From positions 433,586 to 497,585 of the forward strand of contig VAXW01000004.1 of assembly GCA_005884115.1 (NCBI GenBank): a DNA stretch of 64,000 nucleotides, given 5' to 3'. Within the stretch, counting starts at the first letter, position 1. Every line of letters starts with the position of its first letter. The notes beneath the pieces were generated by a model, which worked only from the letters and a program-made list of their open reading frames with translations, did not search any database and had not been told where the DNA came from. The stretch comes from Actinomycetota bacterium (GTDB lineage Bacteria; Actinomycetota; Thermoleophilia; Solirubrobacterales; Solirubrobacteraceae). A program made the position numbers and the translations under genes. Of this stretch, positions 34,877 to 46,309 are shown piece after piece.

Positions 34877-35995
34877 TTGTCGTTCTTCGACGACGAGGAG
34901 ACAGCCACGCGGCCGCCCGCGCGCGCGCCGCGGCGAACTCAGCGCTCCCAGCCTCGCCGGCCGCAGGGCGCGGGGCGCTCGCTCCCGGTTGACCGTCACA
35001 CGCTGATGGTGCGCCGCCGCGTTGCCGCCGGCGTGGCGATAGTCCTGCTGCTGATCATCATTGTGTGGATCTCGAGCTGCCTGAAAAGCCAGAAGACGCA
35101 GGCGCTCAAGGACTACAACCAGCGCGTCGGCGTGCTCGCGCGCCAGTACGACGAAAACGTCGCGCGCCCGCTGTTCTCGACGCTCGCCGGCGCGACCGGG
35201 AAGTCGGCGCTCAACGTCGGCGTCCAGGTCAACGCGCTGCGCGAACAGGCGCAGGAACTCGCCAGCCAGGCGAAGGGGCTGAGCAGGCCCGGGGAGATGG
35301 CAGCCGCCGAGCGCAACCTCGTGCTGGCGTTCGACCTGCGCTCCGAAGGCCTCGCGAAGATCGCGGCGCTGGTGCCAAGCGCGCTCGGCGGGCAGAACAA
35401 ACAGGCGGCGACGAAGCTGGCGGGCGACATGGAGATCTTGCTTGCCTCAGACGTGATCTACTCGCAGCGCGTCGCACCCCTGATCCAGCAGGCGCTCTCA
35501 GGCAACGGGATTCACGAACTGCCCACCGCCGGCTCGCGCGCGCTGCCCAACCTCGGCTGGCTCGAACCCTCGACCTTGCTCGCGCGTCTCGGCGGCCAGT
35601 CGGGCACCTCCCCGAGCAGCTCCTTCACGCCCGGCAACCACGGCAGCGCGCTGCGGGGGGTGACCGTCGCGGCGCATGCGCTCGAAACGGAACCGGCGAT
35701 CAACCACATCAGCGGCGGCGGCAACCCGACGTTCACGCTGCAGGTCGAAAACTCAGGCGAATTCCCCGAGACGGATGTGAAGGCGGACGTCACGGTCACG
35801 GCCGGCGGCAAACAGTTCAAAGCCTCGCACCTGATCGAAAAAACCGAACCCGGAAAGACCGTGAGCGTCGACATCCCGCTCGCTGGCGTGCCGCAGGGAG
35901 TCGCGGCGAAGATCGAAGCCAACATCGAGGGCGTGCGCGGGGAGAACGACCTCGAAAACAACAAGGGCACGTTCCTGGCGATCTTCGGCAAATAG
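34877..35995 (+). CDS. Bitopic membrane protein with CARDB-like domain
   Basis: The start is a TTG at 34877 with AAGGAG 8 nt upstream; no ATG is suitably placed. The 372-residue protein has a basic, Arg/Pro-rich cytoplasmic N-terminus and one helix (VAAGVAIVLLLIIIVWI, about 52-70). A helical extracellular region at about 75-210 is followed by a C-terminal beta domain (FTLQVENSGEFPETDVKADVTV...KTVSVDIPL) like CARDB adhesion/interaction domains. It is divergent from the polytopic kinase, which may share its regulation. No enzymatic motif is seen. Confidence 0.8.
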   Translation: MSFFDDEETATRPPARAPRRTQRSQPRRPQGAGRSLPVDRHTLMVRRRVAAGVAIVLLLIIIVWISSCLKSQKTQALKDYNQRVGVLARQYDENVARPLFSTLAGATGKSALNVGVQVNALREQAQELASQAKGLSRPGEMAAAERNLVLAFDLRSEGLAKIAALVPSALGGQNKQAATKLAGDMEILLASDVIYSQRVAPLIQQALSGNGIHELPTAGSRALPNLGWLEPSTLLARLGGQSGTSPSSSFTPGNHGSALRGVTVAAHALETEPAINHISGGGNPTFTLQVENSGEFPETDVKADVTVTAGGKQFKASHLIEKTEPGKTVSVDIPLAGVPQGVAAKIEANIEGVRGENDLENNKGTFLAIFGK

Positions 35996-36057
35996 AGCGC
36001 GTGAAGGGGTGTGTGCTCGGACCAGCGTCGCGCACCAGGGGCGCGAGCGGTTAAGTT

Positions 36058-36600
36058 GTGCGCGTGCTCGCAGCGGTGACCAACACGCAGGGGATAATCG
36101 CCATCGCGGCCGCGGGCGTGGCGGTCCTCGCCCTGCTCGGCTGTGCGGCGCTCGCGCTGAGGATGCGGCGCATGCGGCGCGCGCAGCAGCTCGTGCTCGG
36201 CGAGCACGGCGAGCAGGACGTGGTCGCGCATGCCGCCGGCATCGAGCAGGCTTTCGAGGCGCTGCGTCAAGGGGTGCAGGAAACCGCCGCGCACCTCGAC
36301 GGCCGCCTCGCCGCTGCCGAGACGGCGCTGCGCGCGGCGATCTCGCACAGCGCACTGGTCCGCTACGACGCCTACAACGAGCTCTCCGGCCATCAATCGG
36401 TCTCCATAGCCCTGCTCGACGACGAGCAGACGGGAATCGTCCTCTCCTGCATCCACCACCGCGATCAGGCGCGCGTGTACGCCAAGGCCGTCGTCTCGGG
36501 CAAGGGAGAACTCGAGCTCTCCCCGGAGGAGGCGCAGGCCGTGGAGGTGGCGCTCTCGCAGCGCGCCGGTCCCGGCGCAGCCGCCGAGCAGACCGCCTGA
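36058..36600 (+). CDS. DUF4446-family protein
   Basis: A 180-residue protein with one N-terminal membrane helix (GIIAIAAAGVAVLALLGCAALAL), a coiled-coil-like middle, and the DUF4446 core (VRYDAYNELSGHQSVSIALLDDE, then GIVLSCIHHRDQARVYAK). The family is widespread in Gram-positive bacteria, often near the origin, and has no known function. The start is a GTG at 36058. It ends one base before the pheA start, so the two are probably cotranscribed. Confidence 0.85.
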   Translation: MRVLAAVTNTQGIIAIAAAGVAVLALLGCAALALRMRRMRRAQQLVLGEHGEQDVVAHAAGIEQAFEALRQGVQETAAHLDGRLAAAETALRAAISHSALVRYDAYNELSGHQSVSIALLDDEQTGIVLSCIHHRDQARVYAKAVVSGKGELELSPEEAQAVEVALSQRAGPGAAAEQTA

Positions 36601-36601
36601 G

Positions 36602-37516
36602 ATGGCGTTGCCGAGCCGGCCGCGGGTCGGCTATCTCGGGCCGGAGGGCACCTTCAGCGAGCAGGCACTGCTTGCGAGCGCGAGCCCCGACAGCGTGCAC
36701 CCGGTGCCGCGCGAGTCGATCTACGACGTCGTCACAGCGCTGCGCGAGGGCGAGGTGGAGTTTGCGCTCGTGCCGATCGAGAACTCGCTCGAGGGGTCGG
36801 TCAGCGTCACGCTCGACCTGCTGGCCGAAGACGAAAGCGGCGTGGAGATCGTCGCCGAGGCGCTGCTGCGCGTCAGCCACTGCCTGATCGCGCACGAGCG
36901 CGTGGCGCTGGAGGAGGTCGACACGGTGCTCTCGCACCCGCAGGTACTGGGCCAGTGCGCGCGCTTGCTGCGCGGCGAGCTCAGCGCGGCGCGTGCACTG
37001 CCGACGGGCTCGAGCGCTGAAGCCGTGCGCACCGTGGCCGCCGAGCGCCACCGCGGGCTGGCGGCGATCGGAACGCCGCTCGCGGCCTCGATCTACGGCG
37101 CGACAGTCCTGCGCGAGGAGGTCCAGGACCGCAGCGACAACGAAACCCGCTTCGCCTGGCTGGCGCCCGCCGGCCAGGAGGCCGCGCCGCCGCTGCTGCA
37201 TTCCGAGGAGGCTCACTTCAAGACCTCGCTCGTCTTCTGGGGCTCCGGCGCCGACCGCCCGGGCTGGCTCGTGCGCTGCCTGGGCGAGTTCGCCCAGCGC
37301 GACATCAACCTCACCAAGATCGAGTCCAGACCGCGCCGCGAGCGCCTCGGCAGCTACATGTTCTTCGCCGATCTCAGCGGTCATCTGCGCGATCCGGCGG
37401 TAACCGAGGCCCTCGCCGAGGTGCGTTCTCTGTGCGCCGAGGTGCGCGTGCTCGGCTCCTACAGCGCGGCCTCCGCCAGGGCCGATACCCAGCCTCAAGG
37501 CGCTTCTCCCCGCTAG
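36602..37516 (+). CDS. pheA: Prephenate dehydratase
   Basis: The 304-residue enzyme converts prephenate to phenylpyruvate in phenylalanine synthesis. The catalytic PDT domain has VGYLGPEGTFSEQALL, FALVPIENSLEGSVSV and SDNETRFAWL (the TRF motif). The C-terminal ACT domain (KTSLVFWGS, then INLTKIESRPRRERLGSYMFF) carries the ESRP Phe-binding motif for feedback control. There is no fused chorismate mutase. The ATG lies 1 bp after the DUF4446 stop. Confidence 0.95.
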   Translation: MALPSRPRVGYLGPEGTFSEQALLASASPDSVHPVPRESIYDVVTALREGEVEFALVPIENSLEGSVSVTLDLLAEDESGVEIVAEALLRVSHCLIAHERVALEEVDTVLSHPQVLGQCARLLRGELSAARALPTGSSAEAVRTVAAERHRGLAAIGTPLAASIYGATVLREEVQDRSDNETRFAWLAPAGQEAAPPLLHSEEAHFKTSLVFWGSGADRPGWLVRCLGEFAQRDINLTKIESRPRRERLGSYMFFADLSGHLRDPAVTEALAEVRSLCAEVRVLGSYSAASARADTQPQGASPR

Positions 37517-37531
37517 ACTCCGGCGCTGAAG

Positions 37532-38128
37532 ATGGAAAGTGCAGTCCCACCCGGGCCAGTTTGGTCCGCGACCGCTACGGGGCACAGGCGGCGCGGACCT
37601 AGCGGATCGTCGACAACGGCGATTGGCGGCCGGGTGCTCGTTCTGAACGCGACCTATGAGCCGATCAACGTGTGCACGGTCAGGCGCGCGGTGGTACTGC
37701 TGCTGAAGGAGAAGGCCGAGCTCGTCGAGCGCTCGAGGCGCGAGCTTCACTCCGAGAACACGACGCTCGCCCGGCCGGTTGTGATCCGCTTGATCGCATA
37801 CGTCAATGTGCCCAGGGACGCGCACCGGCGCAAGATCACGCGCCGAGCGGTGTTCGCGCGCGACAGCTGGACCTGCCAGTACTGCGGCTCGCGCTCCAAC
37901 CTCACCGTCGACCACGTCATCCCACGCTCGAAAGGCGGCGAATCGAGCTGGGAGAACATCGTCGCCTCATGCGCACCGTGCAACCGGCGCAAGGGCGACC
38001 GCACGCCGCGGCAGGCCGGCATGCACCCGCGGCGCGCGCCGCGCACTCCGCGTGCGGAGATCTTCATCCGCGTCGCGAGCCCCTCGATCCCGACGGCCTG
38101 GCTTCAGTACCTGCCACAGGCAGCCTGA
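37532..38128 (+). CDS. HNH endonuclease-family protein
   Basis: A 198-residue protein with an N-terminal conserved part (GGRVLVLNATYEPINVCTVRRA) and a complete HNH zinc site: FARDSWTCQYCG, LTVDHVIPRSKGG, WENIVASCAPCNRRKGDR. Its relatives are conserved in actinobacterial core genomes and are not tied to phage or restriction genes, so a housekeeping DNA role is possible. The ATG at 37532 lies 16 bp after pheA. A hairpin terminator follows the stop. The DNA target is unknown. Confidence 0.88.
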   Translation: MESAVPPGPVWSATATGHRRRGPSGSSTTAIGGRVLVLNATYEPINVCTVRRAVVLLLKEKAELVERSRRELHSENTTLARPVVIRLIAYVNVPRDAHRRKITRRAVFARDSWTCQYCGSRSNLTVDHVIPRSKGGESSWENIVASCAPCNRRKGDRTPRQAGMHPRRAPRTPRAEIFIRVASPSIPTAWLQYLPQAA

Positions 38129-38146
38129 GCCGACGGCCGAGCAGAC

Positions 38147-38185
38147 AAAGGGCGCCGACGGCGGCGCCCTTCATCCTCCTTCTTT
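38147..38185 (+). terminator. Hairpin terminator after the HNH gene
   Basis: A perfect 9-bp stem, AAGGGCGCC (38148-38156) with GGCGCCCTT (38163-38171), has a 6-nt loop and is followed by CATCCTCCTTCTTT. The symmetric stem could also serve transcripts from the minus strand. Confidence 0.7.
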
Positions 38186-38195
38186 GACTGGATGG

Positions 38196-38244
38196 CCGAG
38201 ACGACGAAGGAGGCCGGAGGGACCAGGCCCGGCGGTCGTCTCGG
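38196..38244. repeat. Large inverted repeat (10-bp stem, 29-nt loop)
   Basis: CCGAGACGAC at 38196-38205 pairs perfectly with GTCGTCTCGG at 38235-38244. The loop holds GGCC self-complementary parts that can extend the fold. On the minus strand it follows the short ORF at 38288-38332 and may be the end of a structured RNA. Confidence 0.6.
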
Positions 38245-38287
38245 GGTGTCCCGGGTTGGATTCCGCTTAGCGGTCCAGCCTCCCGAC

Positions 38288-38332
38288 CTAGCGGCCGGTC
38301 ACCTCCAGGGTCCCGCAAGAACTGTCACTCAA
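38288..38332 (-). CDS. Putative 14-residue peptide behind an extended Shine-Dalgarno
   Basis: On the minus strand the sequence at 38353-38337 reads AGAAAGGAGGTGGTCCT. It is complementary to nearly the whole 3' tail of 16S rRNA, with one G-T type difference. A TTG-started frame follows (residues MSDSSCGTLEVTGR, then TAG). A GTG inside the SD would give a slightly longer peptide in the same frame. Downstream are a small CCGCT/AGCGG hairpin and the inverted repeat at 38196-38244. It could be a leader peptide, an sRNA, or a site that titrates ribosomes. Coding is not proven. Confidence 0.35.
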   Translation of the reverse strand: MSDSSCGTLEVTGR

Positions 38333-38411
38333 GATTAGGACCACCTCCTTTCTCTGGTGTTCGCAGAGTAGCGAACGACGGCGACGCGCGGAGAGGGCGG
38401 TGAGGAGGTGC

Positions 38412-39227
38412 TCAGTGGACGATTACGCCGAACTCCTGCGCGTAGGTGGCGCCGACGGCTCCTTCCGCGAGGGAGGCCGGCACCGACGCGACGACGGCGA
38501 TCCCGGTTTCGGTGTAGTGGCTTTCGAGGATGTTCGCGAGGTGGCCCGGCGAGGCGACCCATGCCGAGACGATCGACTGCGGCGTGGCGAGCGAGAGCGT
38601 GCCCCAGGCGAGGTTCTCGCCGACCACGTAGCCGACCTGTTCGCTTGGTATGTAGGCACTCGCCCGCATGCGGTCGACCGGCGTGACGCCCGAGGGGGAG
38701 ACGTGCTCGAAGTAGTCGGTCGCGATCATGTCCTCCGTGTGGCTCTCAGCGGCTGCCTGGAGCTGCGCGCTGGCCAGCAGCGGGGCCTCGCTGTGCTGCG
38801 CGCGCTGCTTATTGACCAGACACTGGACGGCATCGCGGATCAGCTGCAGGTTTTCCGCGTTGGGGGTTAGTTCTGTGTTGGCGCACGGCGTCGCGAGCGC
38901 CTGCTGGACGCTCGTTTCGCGCGCCGAGCGCTGCTGCGAGCTCAGAAGGCCGACTCGCGCACGCGAGCGGACCCGCGCCACGCGCGGAGTGCTGCTCCCT
39001 CGCGCGCCCTTATGCTGCCCGCGCGCGTGCGTGCGCTGAGCGTGTGAGCCGTGGCCGCCCGCGCGACACGCGCGCCCGCGGCGGTGCGCATGAGTGGACG
39101 CCGGGCGGTGTGCGCAGGCGCGCGAGTGCTTGGCCGCGGCGGTGCCGAGGGCGCTCACCGGGGCACCCGCGTAGGCGGCGGCGAGCGTCATCGTTGCCAG
39201 TGCAAGGATCCGTCCGCGGCGATTCAC
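38412..39227 (-). CDS. Secreted CAP/SCP-domain protein
   Basis: The GTG at 39227 is chosen because a signal-peptide-like N-terminus follows (basic NRRGR, then ILALATMTLAAAYAGAPVSALG). An in-frame start at 39314 would bury it. A His/Arg/Ala-rich region at about 35-110 precedes the CAP domain (LVNKQRAQHSEAPL, HTEDMIATDYFEHVSPSG, GYVVGENLAWG, WVASPGHLANIL). The CAP active-site-like His/Glu residues are present. It is secreted or wall-associated with unknown substrate. It ends 59 bp before the extended SD of the small ORF on the same strand. Confidence 0.82.
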   Translation of the reverse strand: MNRRGRILALATMTLAAAYAGAPVSALGTAAAKHSRACAHRPASTHAHRRGRACRAGGHGSHAQRTHARGQHKGARGSSTPRVARVRSRARVGLLSSQQRSARETSVQQALATPCANTELTPNAENLQLIRDAVQCLVNKQRAQHSEAPLLASAQLQAAAESHTEDMIATDYFEHVSPSGVTPVDRMRASAYIPSEQVGYVVGENLAWGTLSLATPQSIVSAWVASPGHLANILESHYTETGIAVVASVPASLAEGAVGATYAQEFGVIVH

Positions 39228-39340
39228 GCTTTGACTGTCGGTCGATGCACGCCGACACGTGAGCGCAGAGGCGAACTTTTGGACACCGCAGGCCGCGACG
39301 AGCGCTGCCGTCAACGGTCACGGCGGAGCGAGCGGCGACT

Positions 39341-42300
39341 CTAGGCGGAAGCGTCGCCCTGCGCGGAGTCCGGCGGGGAGGAGCCGTCGCGGCCGGTCCC
39401 AGCCGGAGCCTCGACCTCCTCGTCGCCGGTGTCGACGACCAGGGCCACGGCGCTCACGAGGTCGTCCTCCTTGAGGTTCATCACGCGTACCCCCGTCGCC
39501 GAGCGCCCCTGCCGGGAGATGCCTCCGGCGGCCGTGCGCTGCACCATGCCGCCCACGCTGATGAACACGAGCTCCTGGTGCTCGCGCACCACCAGGGCGC
39601 CCGCGAGGCCGCCCTTGCGCTCGGTGAGCCCAATCGTCTTGACGCCTTTGGCGCCGCGCTTGGTCATGCGGTACTGGCCGATCTGCGTGCGCTTGCCATA
39701 GCCGTTCTCGGTCAACACGAGCAGGTCCATGTCGTCGCGTGCGATGTCCATCGCGATCACCCGCCCGTCGCTGCCTACATCCATGCCACGCACGCCCGTC
39801 GTGTCACGGCCCATCGGGCGCACGTCCGACTCGGCGAAGCGCACCGTCAAGCCGGCGCGCGAGACCATGATCACCTCGTCGTCCGGATCGACCGCGCGGA
39901 CCGCCAGCAGCTCGTCGTCGTCGCGGATGTTGATCGCGATGATGCCGTCGGCCTTGATCGGGGTGTTGTAGGCGCCGAGCTCGGTCTTCTTGACGGTCCC
40001 ACCGCGGGTGGCGAACATCAGGTACTTCGTCTCGGTGAAGTCGCGCGTGGAGACCACAGCCTGAATGCGCTCGTCTTCGCGCAGCGGAAGGATGTTGACG
40101 AGCGCACGGCCCTTAGCGGTGCGCGAGGCCTCGGGCAGTTCGTACACCTTCGAGCGGTACACCTTGCCGCGGTTGGAAAAGAAGAGCAGGAAGTCGTGCG
40201 AGGAGCACACGAACAGGTGCTCGATGAAGTCGCCGTCTTTCATGTCCATACCGGTCACGCCGCGCCCGCCTCGCTGCTGCTGGCGGTAGGTGGCCAGCGG
40301 CAGCGCCTTGATATAGCCGCTCTGCGTGATCGTGATCACCATCTGCTGATCGGCGATCAGGTCCTCGATGTCGATTTCGTCCTCTGACGCGCTGATCTCC
40401 GTCCGCCGCTCCTCGCCGAAGCGCTCGGAGATCTCGCCGAGCTCCTCCTTGATCACGTCGAGCACGCGCGCTTCGTCGCCGAGGATCGCGCGCAGCTCGC
40501 CGATCCGCTCGGTCACGTCGGCGTGCTCCTGCTTGATCGCGTCGGCCTCCAGTGCGGTCAGCTGTGAGAGACGCAGGTCGAGGATCGCGGTCGCCTGAAC
40601 CTGGCTCAGCTCGAAGCGCTCCACGAGCTGCATGCGCGCGGCATCGCGATCGCGCGAGGCGCGGATCAGCTCGATGATCGCGTCGAGGTTGTCGAGCGCG
40701 ATCAGCAGCCCCTGCAGGATGTGCGCGCGCGCCTCCTTCTCGGCGAGCTCGTGCTTCGTGCGCCTGACCACCACCTCGCGCTGGTGCGCGACGTAGTTGT
40801 GAATCACGGCGCGCAGGTCGAGCGTGCGCGGGACGTTGTCGACGAGCGCGACCATGTTCACGCCGAACGTCGACTGCATCGGCGTGTGCTTGTAGAGCTT
40901 GTTCAGCACGACCTTTGGAATCGCGTCGCGCTTGAGCTCGATGATGACGCGCATGCCGCGCTTGTCCGAATGGTCCTCGAGGTTGGCGATCTCGGGGATG
41001 CGCCCGTCTTTGACGAGATCCGCGATCTTCGGGATCAGCCCGCCGTCGCCCCCCTTCTTGACCATGAACGGGAGCTCGGTGACGACGATCGCCTCTTTGC
41101 CCTGCTTGAGAGGCTCGATGTGGGCGCGTGCCTGGACGCGCACGCGCCCTCGGCCCGTCTCATACGCATCCCTGATCCCCGCGCGCCCGAGGATGATCCC
41201 CCCGGTCGGGAAGTCGGGCCCCTTCATGTGCTTCATCAGTCCCTCGCTGCTGATCTCAGGGTCCTCGAGGTAGGCGATCGTGGCCGCGATCACCTCGCGC
41301 AGGTTGTGCGGCGGGATGTTCGTCGCCATCCCCACGGCGATCCCCGAGGAGCCGTTGACGAGCAGGTTGGGGAAGCGAGCCGGGAGCACCAACGGCTCCT
41401 GGCGCGAGCCGTCGTAGTTGGGCGCGAAGTCGACGGTGTCCATGTCGAGGTCGCGCAGCATCTCCGTCGCGATGCGCGCCAGGCGCGCCTCGGTGTTGTG
41501 GCTGATGAAGCCGTCGGTGAGAAACGCATGGTCTCGAGTGTCCACGCGCAGCGAGTACACAGGCCTGACGCCGGCCGGCTCTATGGACGCCACCTCGCTG
41601 TAGTAGTGGTCGCCGACGAGGAGCGGCTCGACCACACGCAGGACCTCCGCCGAGGCTATGCGTCCGCGGATCTGGTCCGCGTCACGCTCCCACCGCTCGA
41701 TGCGGTCGATGTTGTGACGGCGCAACCAGTCACGGTCGGTCCAGGGGCCGCCAGCTGCTCCCCGAATGTAGGCGCCGACAAAGGGCACGTGATCGCGGCT
41801 CAGCGCCCGGCTTGCCCGGGGAACCGCGTTGAGATCCCGCCTCAGCTTCAACTGCTTTCTCCCACTGAACCCGATCCGCTTGCAGAAGAGCCGCGCGTCG
41901 CGGCGGTTGGTGATCACCAGCTTGTGCTCCCCGCGCGCGGACGGGCGGCAGCGGCGGCTCACGATCCCGAACTCCAGCAGTAGGCGCTGGACTTCGCGGC
42001 AGAGCTCTTCGCTGAATGAGGAGTAGGAGATTTGGATCGTCTTGCCGGGAAGCAGCGAGGACGATCCATCGCCCGTGAACAGGGCTCGCAGGAACGCGCG
42101 CCTGAACGCCTGAGATCCAAGCCAGACCGCCTCGGGAATGCGCTTCTGCGCCCTGCGCTGATCGACGAGGAAGGCAAGCGCGCTCTTGCGCAGGATCGCC
42201 GTGTCCTGGACATCGAGCTCATACAGCGTGCTCCCCGAGCGGATGACACGCTCGGCGATGTAGCGGGGGCCGCCGACGTGCTCGTCGTAGGCGGCCACGA

Positions 42301-43135
42301 CGGACTCGAAGAAGGCGCGATCGACGTTGTTGAACCCGGCGCGGGTGGTCGTCGCCCAACCCTCGGATACGAACGCACCGAGCAGGAGCGCGAGTGAGCC
42401 TTCCGATCGGTCGATACCCCGCGCAGGCGTGCGAGGAGTACGCGACAAGACCACCCGGTCGCCGGGGCGAAGCTCGTCGAGCCGCTTCCACAGCAGCAGC
42501 GGGACGCCGACCATCTCGACCAAGCAGAGCACTGGATGGTTGCGCGTACCCGTGAGCTCGAAGCCCTCGGAGGTGCGCACCTTCAGCGTCGGGTGGTCGC
42601 CCGAATGGAAGATCCGCGACGCGCGCACGGAGCGGCCGAGCCGGTCGAGCACGGTGAGATCGATCTCGCGCTCGCTGTCAGGTTGCAGGCCCGCCGCCAG
42701 GTCTTCGATTCGCATCGTGCCGTGCAACAGCTGCACGCGGGTCTCGCCCACGACGCAGTAGCGCATCGCCGCCGGTGGATCGTCGTCGACGGAGCCAAAG
42801 TTCCCCTGGCCGTCGACGAGCTCGCTACGCATGGAGAAGTCCTGCGCCATGCGCACGAGCGCGTCGTAGATCGCGGTGTCGCCGTGCGGGTGATAGTTGC
42901 CCATCACCTCGCCAACGATCTTCGCGCACTTCGCGTAAGGCCGGGTCGGCCCCAGCCCAAGCTCGTTCATCGCGTACAGAACACGGCGGTGCACGGGCTT
43001 CAGGCCGTCGCGCACGTCGGGCAGAGCGCGCCCGACGATCACCGACATGGCGTAGTCGAGGTACGCCGTGCGCATCTCCTCCTCGAGCGCGCGCGGCTCG
43101 ATGTTGCCGCCGCTGATCACCTCAGCGGATGCCAT
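39341..43135 (-). CDS. gyrA: DNA gyrase subunit A, interrupted by an intein
   Basis: The 1264-codon frame equals an ordinary GyrA of 843 residues plus a 421-residue intein. GyrA introduces negative supercoils with GyrB by passing DNA through a tyrosine-linked break. The N-terminal breakage domain runs to AAMRY, with the catalytic Tyr126, where the intein begins. It resumes with TEARL at residue 548. The C-terminal beta-propeller has the GyrA-box sequence [10 protein letters not shown]. The ATG at 43135 has a strong SD (AAGGAGG). It lies 170 bp downstream of gyrB. Activity depends on protein splicing, since the catalytic Tyr abuts the intein. Confidence 0.97.
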   Translation of the reverse strand: MASAEVISGGNIEPRALEEEMRTAYLDYAMSVIVGRALPDVRDGLKPVHRRVLYAMNELGLGPTRPYAKCAKIVGEVMGNYHPHGDTAIYDALVRMAQDFSMRSELVDGQGNFGSVDDDPPAAMRYCVVGETRVQLLHGTMRIEDLAAGLQPDSEREIDLTVLDRLGRSVRASRIFHSGDHPTLKVRTSEGFELTGTRNHPVLCLVEMVGVPLLLWKRLDELRPGDRVVLSRTPRTPARGIDRSEGSLALLLGAFVSEGWATTTRAGFNNVDRAFFESVVAAYDEHVGGPRYIAERVIRSGSTLYELDVQDTAILRKSALAFLVDQRRAQKRIPEAVWLGSQAFRRAFLRALFTGDGSSSLLPGKTIQISYSSFSEELCREVQRLLLEFGIVSRRCRPSARGEHKLVITNRRDARLFCKRIGFSGRKQLKLRRDLNAVPRASRALSRDHVPFVGAYIRGAAGGPWTDRDWLRRHNIDRIERWERDADQIRGRIASAEVLRVVEPLLVGDHYYSEVASIEPAGVRPVYSLRVDTRDHAFLTDGFISHNTEARLARIATEMLRDLDMDTVDFAPNYDGSRQEPLVLPARFPNLLVNGSSGIAVGMATNIPPHNLREVIAATIAYLEDPEISSEGLMKHMKGPDFPTGGIILGRAGIRDAYETGRGRVRVQARAHIEPLKQGKEAIVVTELPFMVKKGGDGGLIPKIADLVKDGRIPEIANLEDHSDKRGMRVIIELKRDAIPKVVLNKLYKHTPMQSTFGVNMVALVDNVPRTLDLRAVIHNYVAHQREVVVRRTKHELAEKEARAHILQGLLIALDNLDAIIELIRASRDRDAARMQLVERFELSQVQATAILDLRLSQLTALEADAIKQEHADVTERIGELRAILGDEARVLDVIKEELGEISERFGEERRTEISASEDEIDIEDLIADQQMVITITQSGYIKALPLATYRQQQRGGRGVTGMDMKDGDFIEHLFVCSSHDFLLFFSNRGKVYRSKVYELPEASRTAKGRALVNILPLREDERIQAVVSTRDFTETKYLMFATRGGTVKKTELGAYNTPIKADGIIAINIRDDDELLAVRAVDPDDEVIMVSRAGLTVRFAESDVRPMGRDTTGVRGMDVGSDGRVIAMDIARDDMDLLVLTENGYGKRTQIGQYRMTKRGAKGVKTIGLTERKGGLAGALVVREHQELVFISVGGMVQRTAAGGISRQGRSATGVRVMNLKEDDLVSAVALVVDTGDEEVEAPAGTGRDGSSPPDSAQGDASA
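41495..42757 (-). mobile_element. GyrA intein with LAGLIDADG homing endonuclease domain
   Basis: In-frame insertion of exactly 421 codons. The splicing signals are complete: first residue Cys1, block B TRNH at about 71-74, C-terminal block F/G with penultimate His420 and Asn421, and +1 extein residue Thr. The two dodecapeptide motifs of a homing endonuclease are present as [11 protein letters not shown] (about 125-135) and [11 protein letters not shown] (about 222-232). The site between Tyr and Thr of AAMRY/TEARL is the one known for mycobacterial GyrA inteins. The endonuclease motifs have plausible acidic residues (Glu132, Asp230), so it may still be active. Confidence 0.95.
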
Positions 43136-43305
43136 CGCTCACCTCCTTAGACCGACCGGCGGCTGTGGCGTTGGTGCCAAGCAGATCAAGGACGCACCCA
43201 AGTGGGCACAGGAAGGGAGCGTGGCGCGCCGAACGACGATCGACGGGACCGCCGAGCGGCCAGCACGCGAGCGACTGAGGACGCAGGTGTGCGCCGGCCA
43301 TAACG

Positions 43306-45909
<2,604 letters not shown>

Positions 45910-46018
45910 TTACGGACCGCGCCCTTGCCGAGCCTGTAAATCCCTGCAAATTCCCGCAAAACGGGGGCGTTGTCGGACACGCTTGCGTCTCCCGGCGGAA
46001 AGCCCTGGCGCGATCGCG

Positions 46019-46309
46019 TCAGCCCGTGCGGCAGCGCAGCGCGTGCACCAGCTCTGCGCCGAGCGCGGCGTTCAGTGACCGAAGCAGCTCGGGGGCCATG
46101 AGGTCCAGCTCCTGCGCCCACACCGAGGCCTCGCAGCGCACCGTCAGGACGCCGTCGCGCTCGCTCACGGGCTGTGCGGCGGAGGCGATCGCGACGCCGG
46201 TCGCCCGCTCCCACACCTGCTGCACGCGCGCGAGTGTCGTGACCGGAGCGAGCGAGGCCGTCAGGCCCTCGAGCGCCGTCGCGAGTGGGCGTGGAGCGGC
46301 GTTGCTCAC
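46019..46309 (-). CDS. dciA: DUF721/DciA-family protein
   Basis: A 96-residue protein with the DUF721 core (VQQVWERATGVAIASAAQPVSERDGVLTVRCEASVWAQEL, then LNAAL). DciA proteins help load the replicative helicase in bacteria lacking DnaC. Position after recF and before gyrB is the usual actinobacterial order. The GTG start at 46309 overlaps the recF stop (GTGA), indicating coupled translation. Confidence 0.85.
   Translation of the reverse strand: MSNAAPRPLATALEGLTASLAPVTTLARVQQVWERATGVAIASAAQPVSERDGVLTVRCEASVWAQELDLMAPELLRSLNAALGAELVHALRCRTG

Noticed and set aside
38337..38353. 3' end of a 16S rRNA gene on the plus strand (ACCACCTCCTTTCT)
   Set aside because: Only the terminal tail matches; the preceding sequence has no rRNA similarity. 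It is better explained as an extended Shine-Dalgarno on the minus strand.
39341..43135. GyrA extra sequence as an ordinary domain insertion
   Set aside because: The insertion has Cys1, TxxH, His-Asn and dodecapeptide motifs at exact intein boundaries, so splicing is far more likely.
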